Source: Herpetosiphon sp042688385
GTDB lineage: Bacteria > Chloroflexota > Chloroflexia > Chloroflexales > Herpetosiphonaceae
Direction of reading: 5' to 3'
NCBI RefSeq assembly: GCF_042688385.1
Contig: NZ_JBHUPY010000015.1
Coordinates: 230,577 to 294,576 of the forward strand
Length of the DNA: 64,000 nt
The translations under genes and the position numbers were made by a program. Shown in pieces: positions 52,943 to 60,060 of the stretch. Each line of letters opens with the position of its first letter. Within the stretch, counting starts at the first letter, position 1. The notes below the pieces were generated by a model, which saw nothing but the letters and a program-made list of their open reading frames with translations, was not told the DNA's origin and searched no databases.

Positions 52943-53256
52943 AAGTGTTGTTGGGGTCGGGGGCTAGGAGTCGGGGGCCAGTTTGGCTTACCCAGCAGCT
53001 AGTTCACGACCATATCCATATAAATTTGATCCACGAAGGACACGAAGTTTGAAACCGCGAAGAACGCAAAGGGCATGAAACTTCCGTTTTTGGCCACAGA
53101 TGAGCACCGATTATTAGGATTATGGATCTCTACCCGACGCATTTTAATTTGCAATCTGGCTTTCATCCTTTATCCTTCATAATTCTTCCTTGCTCTGCGC
53201 CTCTGCGTTAAAAACTGAATCCTGAACCCTATGCTCTATGTTCTATGTTCTATGCT
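52943..53256. repeat. Repeat array between moxR and the DUF58 gene
   Basis: The 314 bases contain GGGGTCGGGGGCTAGGAGTC (52955), CACGAAGGACACGAAG and ACCGCGAAGAACGC (53033-53070), CATCCTTTATCCTTCAT (53164), CTCTGCGCCTCTGCGTTAAA (53192) and a run of CTATGTTCTATG units (53227-53260). The run overlaps the last codons of moxR or stops just before them. Confidence 0.78.
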
Positions 53257-54234
53257 CTACGGAACGCGTACCCGATTGAGAATTTGGGCAACCAAGTTTT
53301 CCGAGGTAATATTTTCTGCTTCAGCTTCGTAGGTTGCAATCAAGCGGTGGCGCAACACATCCAAGGCCATATGCTTAACATCATCTGGCGTAACATACGC
53401 GCGGCCTTGCAAGAAGGCTGCACCTTTAGCGGCCAAGGTCATAAAGATGGTTGCCCGTGGCGATGCGCCAAATTCGATGTAGGGCTTAATTTGCGCCAAG
53501 CCATATTGCTCTGGCTTACGGGTAGCAAACACCAAATCCAAAATATAATGCTTGACCCGATCGTCAATATAAATTTGATGGAAAATCTTGCGCGCGTTAT
53601 CAAGCTCTTCGATCGTCATGGTTGTGCTCATTTTGGGCGTGCTGGCCCCAGTCATGCGATTGAGAATTTCGTATTCTTCTTCGCGGGTAGGGTAATCGAC
53701 CACAACTTTGAGCATAAAACGGTCGACTTGCGCTTCGGGCAAGGGGTAGGTTCCATCATTTTCGATTGGGTTTTGGGTTGCCATCACCAAATAAGGGTGC
53801 GGCAATTTAAAAGTATCCGAGCCAATCGTCACTTGGCGCTCTTGCATGGCTTCGAGCAACGCGCTTTGCACTTTAGCTGGCGCACGGTTAATTTCGTCGG
53901 CCAGCAAAAAGTTGGTAAAAATTGGCCCTTTTTTAATCGAAAAATCACCAGTGCGTTGATTGTAAATTTGAGTCCCAATCAAGTCGCCAGGCAGCAAATC
54001 GGGGGTAAACTGAATCCGTTCAAATTGGGCATGAATCCCTTCGGCCATACTTTTAACCATCAAGGTTTTGGCCAATCCTGGCACACCTTCAATTAATAAG
54101 TGACCATTGGCCAACAAACCAATCAAGATGCGTTCAGCTAAGGCCCGCTGCCCCACAACAATTTTTCCTACTTCGCCAACCAGGCTTTGTAAGGCCTCGC
54201 CTGCGCGGCGTACATCGCTACTATTTGTTTCCAA
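53257..54234 (-). CDS. MoxR-type AAA+ ATPase
   Basis: This 325-residue AAA ATPase of the MoxR group has Walker A GVPGLAKTLM (about 53-62), the QFTPDLLPGDLIG segment, Walker B NFLLADEINRAPAKVQ and the sensor region VMATQNPIENDGTYPLPEAQVDRF. MoxR proteins act as chaperones for VWA-domain partners, which fits the five downstream genes. The ATG at 54234 has an upstream AGGTGAA-like sequence inverted from TTCCAAGGTGAACC, not a strong site. A region of 311 bases separates it from the divergent auracyanin-like gene. Confidence 0.94.
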   Translation of the reverse strand: METNSSDVRRAGEALQSLVGEVGKIVVGQRALAERILIGLLANGHLLIEGVPGLAKTLMVKSMAEGIHAQFERIQFTPDLLPGDLIGTQIYNQRTGDFSIKKGPIFTNFLLADEINRAPAKVQSALLEAMQERQVTIGSDTFKLPHPYLVMATQNPIENDGTYPLPEAQVDRFMLKVVVDYPTREEEYEILNRMTGASTPKMSTTMTIEELDNARKIFHQIYIDDRVKHYILDLVFATRKPEQYGLAQIKPYIEFGASPRATIFMTLAAKGAAFLQGRAYVTPDDVKHMALDVLRHRLIATYEAEAENITSENLVAQILNRVRVP

Positions 54235-54545
54235 GGTGAACCTCGCACGTCAACAACGGGTAGCCCAAGCTTTCTGTTGTGGATAATACCATAACCTTGG
54301 GCCAAAAACCTGCTTTTTTAGCTGCGTTTAAGCCAATTCTCACCATAGTTAAGCTATGAAGAAACGATGAAGCTGCGCAAGCTTAACCCAAGCTAGAAAA
54401 TTAGCAAATCCTTGTGCTTCTTTAGACAATCAGGTTAATACCTGATACCCAGCCCCATGGGGGATGGTATACTCAATGTGAGCCTTCCAGCCGTTGCTAT
54501 AACGCCAACGGTTGTTTTAATGATAACACTTGAAAGGATGCTTCT
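54235..54545. other. Intergenic region between moxR and the copper-protein gene
   Basis: No gene is seen in these 311 bases between divergent genes. A TCAGGT-N4-ACCTGA inverted repeat (54430-54445) and TATACT (54468-54473) lie upstream of the plus-strand gene. Confidence 0.5.
54430..54473 (+). promoter_or_regulatory. Possible promoter and operator of the copper-protein gene
   Basis: TATACT at 54468-54473 could be a -10. No clear -35 is present, and the inverted repeat TCAGGT-TAAT-ACCTGA (54430-54445) ends 22 bases upstream of it. This geometry suits an activator-dependent promoter; the idea is tentative. Confidence 0.35.
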
Positions 54546-55028
54546 GTGAAGAAGTTGAGTTTTGCACTCTTGCTCGTCGTTTCACTGACTTTAGCCGCTT
54601 GTGGCGAAGAAAAAGCAACTCCAGCCCCAACTACAAATAACGGCGCTGCAACCAGCGCACCAAGCACCGGGGGCGGTAGCTCAGCAATTACGATCGATGC
54701 TGCCGATGGTGGCACCTTGGCCTATAAAACTACCGCAGTTGAAGCAGCTGCTGGCGAAGTAACCGTCACCTTCAATAACCCAGGCGCTTTGGCCCACAAC
54801 GTGGTCATTGTTAAAGCTGGCGACGAACAACCAGCCGTTGATGCCTCAATGGCTTCAGCTCCTGATTTCTTGCCACCAGCCGACAAATCGTTGGGCCATA
54901 GCAAAACGATTGCAACTGGCGCAAGCGATACCTTTACCGTCAGCCTGCAACCAGGTACCTATAGCTTTATCTGTACCTATCCTGCCCACTACACCGCTGG
55001 CATGAAGGGTACATTGACCGTCAAATAA
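54546..55028 (+). CDS. Auracyanin-like blue copper lipoprotein
   Basis: This 160-residue lipoprotein has a lipobox LTLAAC with Cys19, a Thr/Ser/Gly-rich linker and a cupredoxin domain. The four type 1 copper ligands are all visible: His84 in ALAHNVV, Cys143 in FICTYPAH, His148 and Met153. This is the arrangement of auracyanins, the electron carriers of Chloroflexus-type bacteria. In a chemoheterotroph it could carry electrons between the alternative complex III and a terminal oxidase (inferred). The start is GTG 54546, with AAAGGA seven bases upstream. The gene is monocistronic with a strong terminator. Confidence 0.92.
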   Translation: MKKLSFALLLVVSLTLAACGEEKATPAPTTNNGAATSAPSTGGGSSAITIDAADGGTLAYKTTAVEAAAGEVTVTFNNPGALAHNVVIVKAGDEQPAVDASMASAPDFLPPADKSLGHSKTIATGASDTFTVSLQPGTYSFICTYPAHYTAGMKGTLTVK

Positions 55029-55050
55029 GCAACGAGCCAGCCTCGTAGCT

Positions 55051-55082
55051 CGCAACGCCCATGGAACTCCATGGGCGTTGCG
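55051..55082 (+). terminator. Intrinsic terminator after the copper-protein gene
   Basis: A perfect 14-bp stem (55051-55064 with 55069-55082) with a 4-nt loop is followed by TGTTTAAT. Confidence 0.85.
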
Positions 55083-55186
55083 TGTTTAATCAACAACAGG
55101 CATTTTGCCGATTCTTAACCTCGATATGACCAACACTTAACAATTGGCTACTACCCTACAAGCTGTATAGTTTGTGGAGTGTGGCT

Positions 55187-56266
55187 GTGCTACAACGATT
55201 TCTTTTGCTTTGCTGCCTATTGACGCTGGCTGGATGTGGTGCAAACACCGCCCAACCAACGGCTACAAGCCTCCCCGCAACTGCGACTCCCCCACCAACA
55301 ACGCTCGCGCAAGCAATCCCGTCGCCTGCAGTAACCGCCAACCCAGCGTTGCGCGGCTCAATTGTGATCGATGGCTCAAGTACGGTGTTTCCCATTACCG
55401 AAGCAATTGCGCGTGATTTTGCGCTGATTGCGCCCAACGTGCAAGTTCAATTAGGCGTAAGCGGCACTGGTGGCGGGTTTAAGAAGTTTTGTGCTGGAGA
55501 AACGGTAATCTCCGATGCTTCACGGCCTATCAAGCAGAGCGAAGCCGCCGAGTGTGCCGCCAATCAGGTTGATTTTGTGGAAATTCCAGTGGCCTTCGAT
55601 GGCCTTTCGTTAGTTACCAACCCCAATAATACCTGGCTCGAATGTATTACGCTGGCGGAGTTGAACACGCTGTGGCAGCCAGCAGCAACCAATACTATCA
55701 CTGCTTGGAACATGGTTCGTGCAACTTGGCCAACCACAACCGTGCAATTGTATGGCGCTGGCCAAGATTCAGGCACCTTTGATTATTTTACCAGCGCGAT
55801 TGTTGGCACCGAAGGCTCAAGCCGTAGCGATGTGATCAGCAGCGAAGACGATTATCTGATTGCCCAAGATATTGCTGGCGATCCCAACGGCTTGGGTTAT
55901 TTCGGCTATGCCTACTACCGCGAATACCAAGATCGCTTGCAATTGGTCGCAATTGATGCAGGCAATGGCTGTGTGTTGCCTTCCGAGCAAACAATTGCCG
56001 ATGGCTCATATCAGCCGCTTTCACGGCCAATTTTTATTTATGTTCGCGCCGATGCCTTGGATCGAGCCGAAGTTGCGGCATTTGTCGATTTTTACCTGAG
56101 CGATTTGCCGCGCGTGGTGGCTGCTGTGAAATATGTGCCCTTGCCAACGAGAGCTTATCAATTTGCCCAAGAACGGGTACAACAACGCAAACTTGGCTCG
56201 ATGTTTGAGGGTGGCTCGCAAATTGGGGTTTCGATTGAACGCTTGCTTGAGCTAGAGGGAGAGTAG
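55187..56266 (+). CDS. PstS-like phosphate-binding lipoprotein
   Basis: This is a 359-residue substrate-binding lipoprotein with lipobox LTLAGC near residue 17. Phosphate-binding signatures are GSSTVFPITEAIARDF, VSGTGGGFKKFCAGE, ISDASRPI and GAGQDSGTFDYF, as in PstS. The start is GTG 55187, with GGAG seven bases upstream; the in-frame TTG at 55172 precedes that site. No PstC, PstA or PstB follows. Instead a membrane histidine kinase starts two bases after the stop codon, then a receiver protein. The binding protein may therefore feed a sensor rather than a transporter. Confidence 0.9.
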   Translation: MLQRFLLLCCLLTLAGCGANTAQPTATSLPATATPPPTTLAQAIPSPAVTANPALRGSIVIDGSSTVFPITEAIARDFALIAPNVQVQLGVSGTGGGFKKFCAGETVISDASRPIKQSEAAECAANQVDFVEIPVAFDGLSLVTNPNNTWLECITLAELNTLWQPAATNTITAWNMVRATWPTTTVQLYGAGQDSGTFDYFTSAIVGTEGSSRSDVISSEDDYLIAQDIAGDPNGLGYFGYAYYREYQDRLQLVAIDAGNGCVLPSEQTIADGSYQPLSRPIFIYVRADALDRAEVAAFVDFYLSDLPRVVAAVKYVPLPTRAYQFAQERVQQRKLGSMFEGGSQIGVSIERLLELEGE

Positions 56267-56268
56267 CA

Positions 56269-57942
56269 ATGCGGCTTTCGTTTCGAACAAAATTGCTTGG
56301 CTCAATTGCCCTCGACTTGGCCCTGATGATCGCCTTGGGCATTTTTGCGTTAAATGGCTTTAGCAGCGTTTTCCAAAAAGCCTCGATGATCGAACAAATT
56401 ACCATTCCTTCGCTCGATTTGAGCGATCGAATTAATTTTATTAGCACTAAATATCATGCCTTGCAACTTGAATATATTATCAACAACAGTGTTGCTGATA
56501 AAGCGCGCATCGAAGGTGAAATGCAAACGCTTGAGCAAGATATGCGCACGGCCTTCACTGCATACCAACAGCTTGATACCAGCATGGTCGAAGGCGAAAC
56601 CCTCAATGCTGTCTCGATGGCGTGGCAGCGTTTTGTCCAAGCGACAAATGAGCAATTTTTGCCAACCGCCCGGCTTGGCAACACTGGCAGCGTTCAGCCA
56701 GTGCTCAATCGGCTTAATCCTTATTACGAAGATGTGCTGAGCGCAACCGATATTTTGGGCCAGCTGAGCCAAAACCAAGCCAACAATGCTTTGGCTTCGG
56801 TCGGCCAAACCTTTGAATCGTCGCGTTTGGTGATTTATGGCCAAATTGCCTTTACCGTGCTGCTCTCAGGTGCGATTGGCTTGTTGTTGGCAACGCGCAC
56901 TGCACGGCGGATTCGCAAGTTGACCGATGCCACGGTAGCAGTCGCTGGTGGCGATCTTGAGCGCATGGTTCAAGTTGGTGGGGGCGACGAACTGCAAACC
57001 TTGGCCAACAACTTCAACAGCATGGTGCGAAGCCTGCGCGAACATCGCGATATGCTTGAGCTGCGCAATGCTGAGCTGGCCGAAAGTTTGTATGTGCAGC
57101 AACAACTAACCGAGGATATTATTCGGCGCAAACAGGCCGAGGAAACGGCGTTGCGCGCTCAGGCAGCGGCAGAAGCTGCTAGCCAAGCCAAAAGTATGTT
57201 TGTGGCAACCATGAGCCATGAATTGCGCACGCCGCTGAACGCAATTTTGGGCTATACCCAGCTGCTGCATCTTGGAGCCAAAGCCCGTGGCCAAGAAGAT
57301 GTATTGCCGCAGCTGGAGCGGATTCGCTTGGCGGGCAAACATTTGTTGACCCTGGTTTCAAACGTGCTCGATTTCTCAAAAATTGAGCATGGCAAGATGA
57401 ATCTTGATCTTGGCGAAGTGCAGCTTGCTAGCTTGGTTGATGAAGTGATGGGAATTGTGCAGCCGCTTGCTGAAGCGCGCTTTGATCAACTCAAAACTGA
57501 TTTTGCAAGTAACAGCGTGGTGTATAGCGATGCTGGCAAAATTCGCCAGATTTTATTCAACTTGTTGAGCAATGCGATTAAATTTACCGAAGCTGGCACT
57601 GTAACCCTGCGAGTGTGGGATGAACAGCGAGCCAACGAGCCATGGCTGGTTTTTGCGGTTAGCGATACTGGCATTGGCATGGCTCCCGATCAATTACGGC
57701 GTTTATTTAAACCATTTGTCCAAGCCGACGAATCGACCACCCGCACCTATGGCGGGACTGGTTTGGGCTTGGCGCTGAGTCAACAACTTGCAGCGATGCT
57801 TGGTGGCGCAATCAACGTCGAAAGCTGTCCCAATGTTGGCTCGACCTTTACGTTGCAAATACCTGTTCAATGCCCAACACAAGCGGAATCGACATTGGTG
57901 ATGGCAGCATCGTCATTAGTTAGTTCGAGCGTTGTGGCCTGA
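56269..57942 (+). CDS. Membrane histidine kinase with external sensor and HAMP
   Basis: This 557-residue kinase has a membrane segment at about 10-30, an external helical sensor region (about 31-185, four-helix-bundle type), a second segment at about 188-210, then a HAMP domain and a short coiled coil (about 210-300). HisKA has His317 in MSHELRTPLNAILGY. The HATPase shows NLLSNAIKFTEAG, SDTGIGM and GGTGLGLALS. It starts two bases after the PstS-like gene, with GAGGGAGAG overlapping the previous stop region, and is followed after 26 bases by a single-domain receiver. The three form a likely signalling unit for phosphate or a related anion. Confidence 0.93.
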   Translation: MRLSFRTKLLGSIALDLALMIALGIFALNGFSSVFQKASMIEQITIPSLDLSDRINFISTKYHALQLEYIINNSVADKARIEGEMQTLEQDMRTAFTAYQQLDTSMVEGETLNAVSMAWQRFVQATNEQFLPTARLGNTGSVQPVLNRLNPYYEDVLSATDILGQLSQNQANNALASVGQTFESSRLVIYGQIAFTVLLSGAIGLLLATRTARRIRKLTDATVAVAGGDLERMVQVGGGDELQTLANNFNSMVRSLREHRDMLELRNAELAESLYVQQQLTEDIIRRKQAEETALRAQAAAEAASQAKSMFVATMSHELRTPLNAILGYTQLLHLGAKARGQEDVLPQLERIRLAGKHLLTLVSNVLDFSKIEHGKMNLDLGEVQLASLVDEVMGIVQPLAEARFDQLKTDFASNSVVYSDAGKIRQILFNLLSNAIKFTEAGTVTLRVWDEQRANEPWLVFAVSDTGIGMAPDQLRRLFKPFVQADESTTRTYGGTGLGLALSQQLAAMLGGAINVESCPNVGSTFTLQIPVQCPTQAESTLVMAASSLVSSSVVA

Positions 57943-57968
57943 TACCCAACCAACTTAGGAGGCTTCCC

Positions 57969-58361
57969 ATGGGGATGATTTTAGTTGTTGATGATAATGG
58001 CGATAACCGCTTCTTGCTCCAACAGATGTTATCGTTGAATGGCTATAGCGTGATTAGCGCCGTCAATGGCCAAGATGCGCTTGATAAAGTGCACAACACA
58101 ACTCCCGATTTGGTGTTGATGGATATGGCGATGCCAGTTAAGGATGGTTGGACGGCAACCGCCGAATTAAAAGCCGAAAGCCGCTACTCACATATTCCAG
58201 TGATTGCAGTGACTGGCCACACAACCTACAACGAGCTATCGCGAGCGACTGCTGCTGGATGTATCGATTATCTCGAAAAACCCATCGACTATGAAGTTTT
58301 AGTCAATAAAGTGGCCCAGTATCTAAAAAAAAATGAAAAACAGTTGGCGTTAGGAGCGTAG
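57969..58361 (+). CDS. Single-domain response regulator receiver
   Basis: This 130-residue CheY-like protein has the acidic pair in LVVDDNGDN, the phosphorylated Asp52 in LVLMDMAMP, the Thr in AVTGH and Lys in LEKPID. There is no output domain, so it should act through protein contacts or a phosphorelay. AGGAGG lies six bases before ATG 57969. It is the last gene of the PstS-like/kinase/receiver unit. Confidence 0.94.
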   Translation: MGMILVVDDNGDNRFLLQQMLSLNGYSVISAVNGQDALDKVHNTTPDLVLMDMAMPVKDGWTATAELKAESRYSHIPVIAVTGHTTYNELSRATAAGCIDYLEKPIDYEVLVNKVAQYLKKNEKQLALGA

Positions 58362-58456
58362 CCCTGATCGATCAACGTCTGGCCCTGTCACCTGTGTGAT
58401 AGAGCTTTTGGTGTCTGCTCTGCTATACTAGGCCAATAAACAACAGGAGGTAGCGT

Positions 58457-59317
58457 ATGGAACCAATTAGCATTGGAATTATTGGCGGTAGTGGGCTTTA
58501 TGCGATGGAAGCATTGACCGACCGCAGCGAAATACAACTAACTACGCCATTTGGCGAACCCAGTGATGCAGTGATTGTGGGCAATTTGGCTGGCCAACGA
58601 GTGGCCTTTTTGCCGCGCCATGGTCGTGGTCATCGCCTCACGCCTTCAGAAGTGCCCTATCGGGCCAATATTCATGTGCTCAAACAATTGGGTGTGCGTT
58701 TTATTCTTGGTGTGAGTGCGGTTGGCAGTTTACGCGAAGAATTGGTGCCTGGTCATTTAGTCATTCCTGATCAGGCGATTGATCGGACGAAGGGTGTGCG
58801 TCCAGCAACCTTTTTTGGTGAAGGGATTGTGGTGCATGTGGCGTTTGGTGATCCAGTTTGCCCCCATCTGAGTGCCTTGGTGCGTCAAGCGGCGCATGCT
58901 GCAAGTGGCACAACCGTGCATGAAGGTGGCACCTATTGTTGTATGGAAGGGCCGCAGTTTTCGACCAAAGCTGAGTCGGAGCTATATCGCAGTTGGGGTT
59001 GCTCGATTATTGGCATGACCTTATTGCCAGAGGCTAAGCTTGCCCGTGAAGCCGAAATTGCCTATGCCAATCTTTCGTTAGTAACCGATTACGATTGTTG
59101 GCATCCCGAGCATGATAATGTAACTGCGGCTATGGTTGTCGAAACCATCAACCGTAATGTGACGGCAGCCCAAAACACGATTGCTGCCTTAATTCCGCTG
59201 ATCGATCCTGCGGCGGTTTATCCAGCGCACTCGGCGTTGGCTCATGCAGTGATGACGGCACCTGAGGCGATTCCAGCCGCAACGCGCGAACGCTTAGCGT
59301 TACTCTATCGTGGGTAA
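58457..59317 (+). CDS. mtnP: S-methyl-5'-thioadenosine phosphorylase
   Basis: MtnP splits methylthioadenosine with phosphate to adenine and methylthioribose 1-phosphate, the start of methionine salvage. The 286-residue protein has the N-terminal IIGGSGLYAM, LPRHGRGHRLTPSEVPYRAN, the GGTYCCMEGPQFSTKAESE substrate segment and the late LVTDYDCWHPEHDNV with the purine-contact Asp. These fit MTAP rather than purine nucleoside phosphorylase. AGGAGG lies upstream of ATG 58457; TATACT at about 58429 is a possible -10. The pilin terminator downstream may also end this transcript. Confidence 0.93.
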   Translation: MEPISIGIIGGSGLYAMEALTDRSEIQLTTPFGEPSDAVIVGNLAGQRVAFLPRHGRGHRLTPSEVPYRANIHVLKQLGVRFILGVSAVGSLREELVPGHLVIPDQAIDRTKGVRPATFFGEGIVVHVAFGDPVCPHLSALVRQAAHAASGTTVHEGGTYCCMEGPQFSTKAESELYRSWGCSIIGMTLLPEAKLAREAEIAYANLSLVTDYDCWHPEHDNVTAAMVVETINRNVTAAQNTIAALIPLIDPAAVYPAHSALAHAVMTAPEAIPAATRERLALLYRG

Positions 59318-59372
59318 GCTGAGCTTAGATTGGGGTTTAGCCAGCGAGTGGATTGATAAAAACGTTAAAAGC

Positions 59373-59423
59373 AAAACCAGCACCGATTGGTGCTGGTTTT
59401 GGGTGTTTTCCGGGAGGAAAACT
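59373..59423 (-). terminator. Terminator of pilin gene copy 1
   Basis: Two hairpins lie after the stop codon on the minus strand. The first, GTTTTCC-GGGA-GGAAAAC, spans 59406-59423. The second is a perfect 12-bp stem (59373-59384 with 59389-59400), followed by T-rich sequence. Confidence 0.8.
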
Positions 59424-59577
59424 AGTTCAAGGTGCTGGCGACGCTACCCAATTTGTTGTTGACGTTCTTGCCGAGCAAGGTCAAAACAGCGATAACGACG
59501 ATAGCGATCAAGGCGAGGATCAAAGCGTACTCAACCAAGCCTTGGCCTTCTTCTTTAGCAAAAAATGAACGAAACAT
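59422..59577 (-). CDS. Flp/Fap-type pilin, copy 1
   Basis: This is a 51-residue pilin too short for most length cut-offs. It starts MFRSFFAKEEGQGLVEYALI. The Gly-Gln-Gly-Leu-Val-Glu-Tyr-Ala segment is the Flp prepilin signature, with processing expected after the first Gly in EEGQG and the conserved Glu at +5. A hydrophobic helix (about 17-36) and a short tail GKNVNNKLGSVASTLN follow. AAGGAG lies eight bases before the ATG. Flp pilins build type IVb pili for adhesion and, in some bacteria, surface movement. No tad assembly genes are near. The protein is identical to that of copy 2. Confidence 0.93.
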   Translation of the reverse strand: MFRSFFAKEEGQGLVEYALILALIAIVVIAVLTLLGKNVNNKLGSVASTLN

Positions 59578-59620
59578 TGCGGTATCTCCTTGAGAGAAAG
59601 AAAATAATTACGATGTATGC

Positions 59621-59666
59621 ATAATAGCTGACCACAATCTGAACGACAATAGGATGTTAGTCCTAT
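59621..59666 (-). promoter_or_regulatory. Promoter and inverted repeat of pilin copy 1
   Basis: On the minus strand the -35 is TTGTCG (59649-59644) and the -10 is TATTAT (59626-59621), with a 17-bp spacer. Just upstream is ATAGGA-CTAACA-TCCTAT (59666-59649), an inverted repeat that touches the -35. A regulator that binds it could act as an activator or a repressor. Confidence 0.65.
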
Positions 59667-59755
59667 CAATGAGGGTAGTTTGAATCAACCATGGGTTATA
59701 ATGCAAATCTGAGGCTTAGGAGAGGCTACCGCATGATCATAAAAACGTTAAAAGC

Positions 59756-59806
59756 AAAACCAGCACCGATTGGTGCTGGTTTTGGGTGTTTTCCGGGAGG
59801 AAAACT
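59756..59806 (-). terminator. Terminator of pilin gene copy 2
   Basis: This is the same pair of hairpins as at copy 1, with identical sequence, including the 12-bp stem at 59756-59783. Confidence 0.8.
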
Positions 59807-59960
59807 AGTTCAAGGTGCTGGCGACGCTACCCAATTTGTTGTTGACGTTCTTGCCGAGCAAGGTCAAAACAGCGATAACGACGATAGCGATCAAGGCGAG
59901 GATCAAAGCGTACTCAACCAAGCCTTGGCCTTCTTCTTTAGCAAAAAATGAACGAAACAT
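59805..59960 (-). CDS. Flp/Fap-type pilin, copy 2
   Basis: This 51-residue pilin has the same coding sequence as copy 1, base for base, which suggests recent duplication or ongoing gene conversion. The ribosome site AAGGAG is kept, but the bases between it and the ATG differ by a small deletion. It has its own promoter and terminator, so the two genes are separate transcripts. It is next to the DegS-like kinase gene, whose stop lies about 100 bases downstream on the same strand if read from the right. Confidence 0.93.
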   Translation of the reverse strand: MFRSFFAKEEGQGLVEYALILALIAIVVIAVLTLLGKNVNNKLGSVASTLN

Positions 59961-60002
59961 TGCAGTTCTCCTTGAGAGAAAGAAAATAATTACGATGTGG
60001 AC

Positions 60003-60048
60003 ATCATATCCGACCCGAGTCTGAACGACAATAGGATGTTAGTACTAT
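60003..60048 (-). promoter_or_regulatory. Promoter and inverted repeat of pilin copy 2
   Basis: On the minus strand the -35 is TTGTCG (60031-60026) and the -10 is TATGAT (60008-60003), with a 17-bp spacer. The inverted repeat upstream (60048-60031) differs from copy 1 by one base in the left arm (ATAGTA), so its symmetry is weaker. The -10 also differs, so the two genes may have different strengths. Confidence 0.6.
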
Positions 60049-60060
60049 CGTTAGGGGTGA

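Larger units (their letters stand above)
59356..60052 (-). repeat. Tandem duplication of a pilin unit, 383-bp period
   Basis: Two units with a shift of 383 bp share an identical stretch of about 225 bp covering the pilin coding region and its terminator (59356-59581 and 59739-59964). Their upstream regions are similar but with several differences. Confidence 0.92.

Noticed and set aside
53245..54096. A 283-codon plus-strand frame
   Set aside because: It is antisense to moxR, whose Walker motifs are clear. Its start lies in repeat sequence.
59353..59951. Two plus-strand frames (71 and 86 codons) over the pilin unit
   Set aside because: They read antisense through the Flp pilin genes and their terminators. 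The minus-strand frames have the pilin signature, ribosome sites and promoters.
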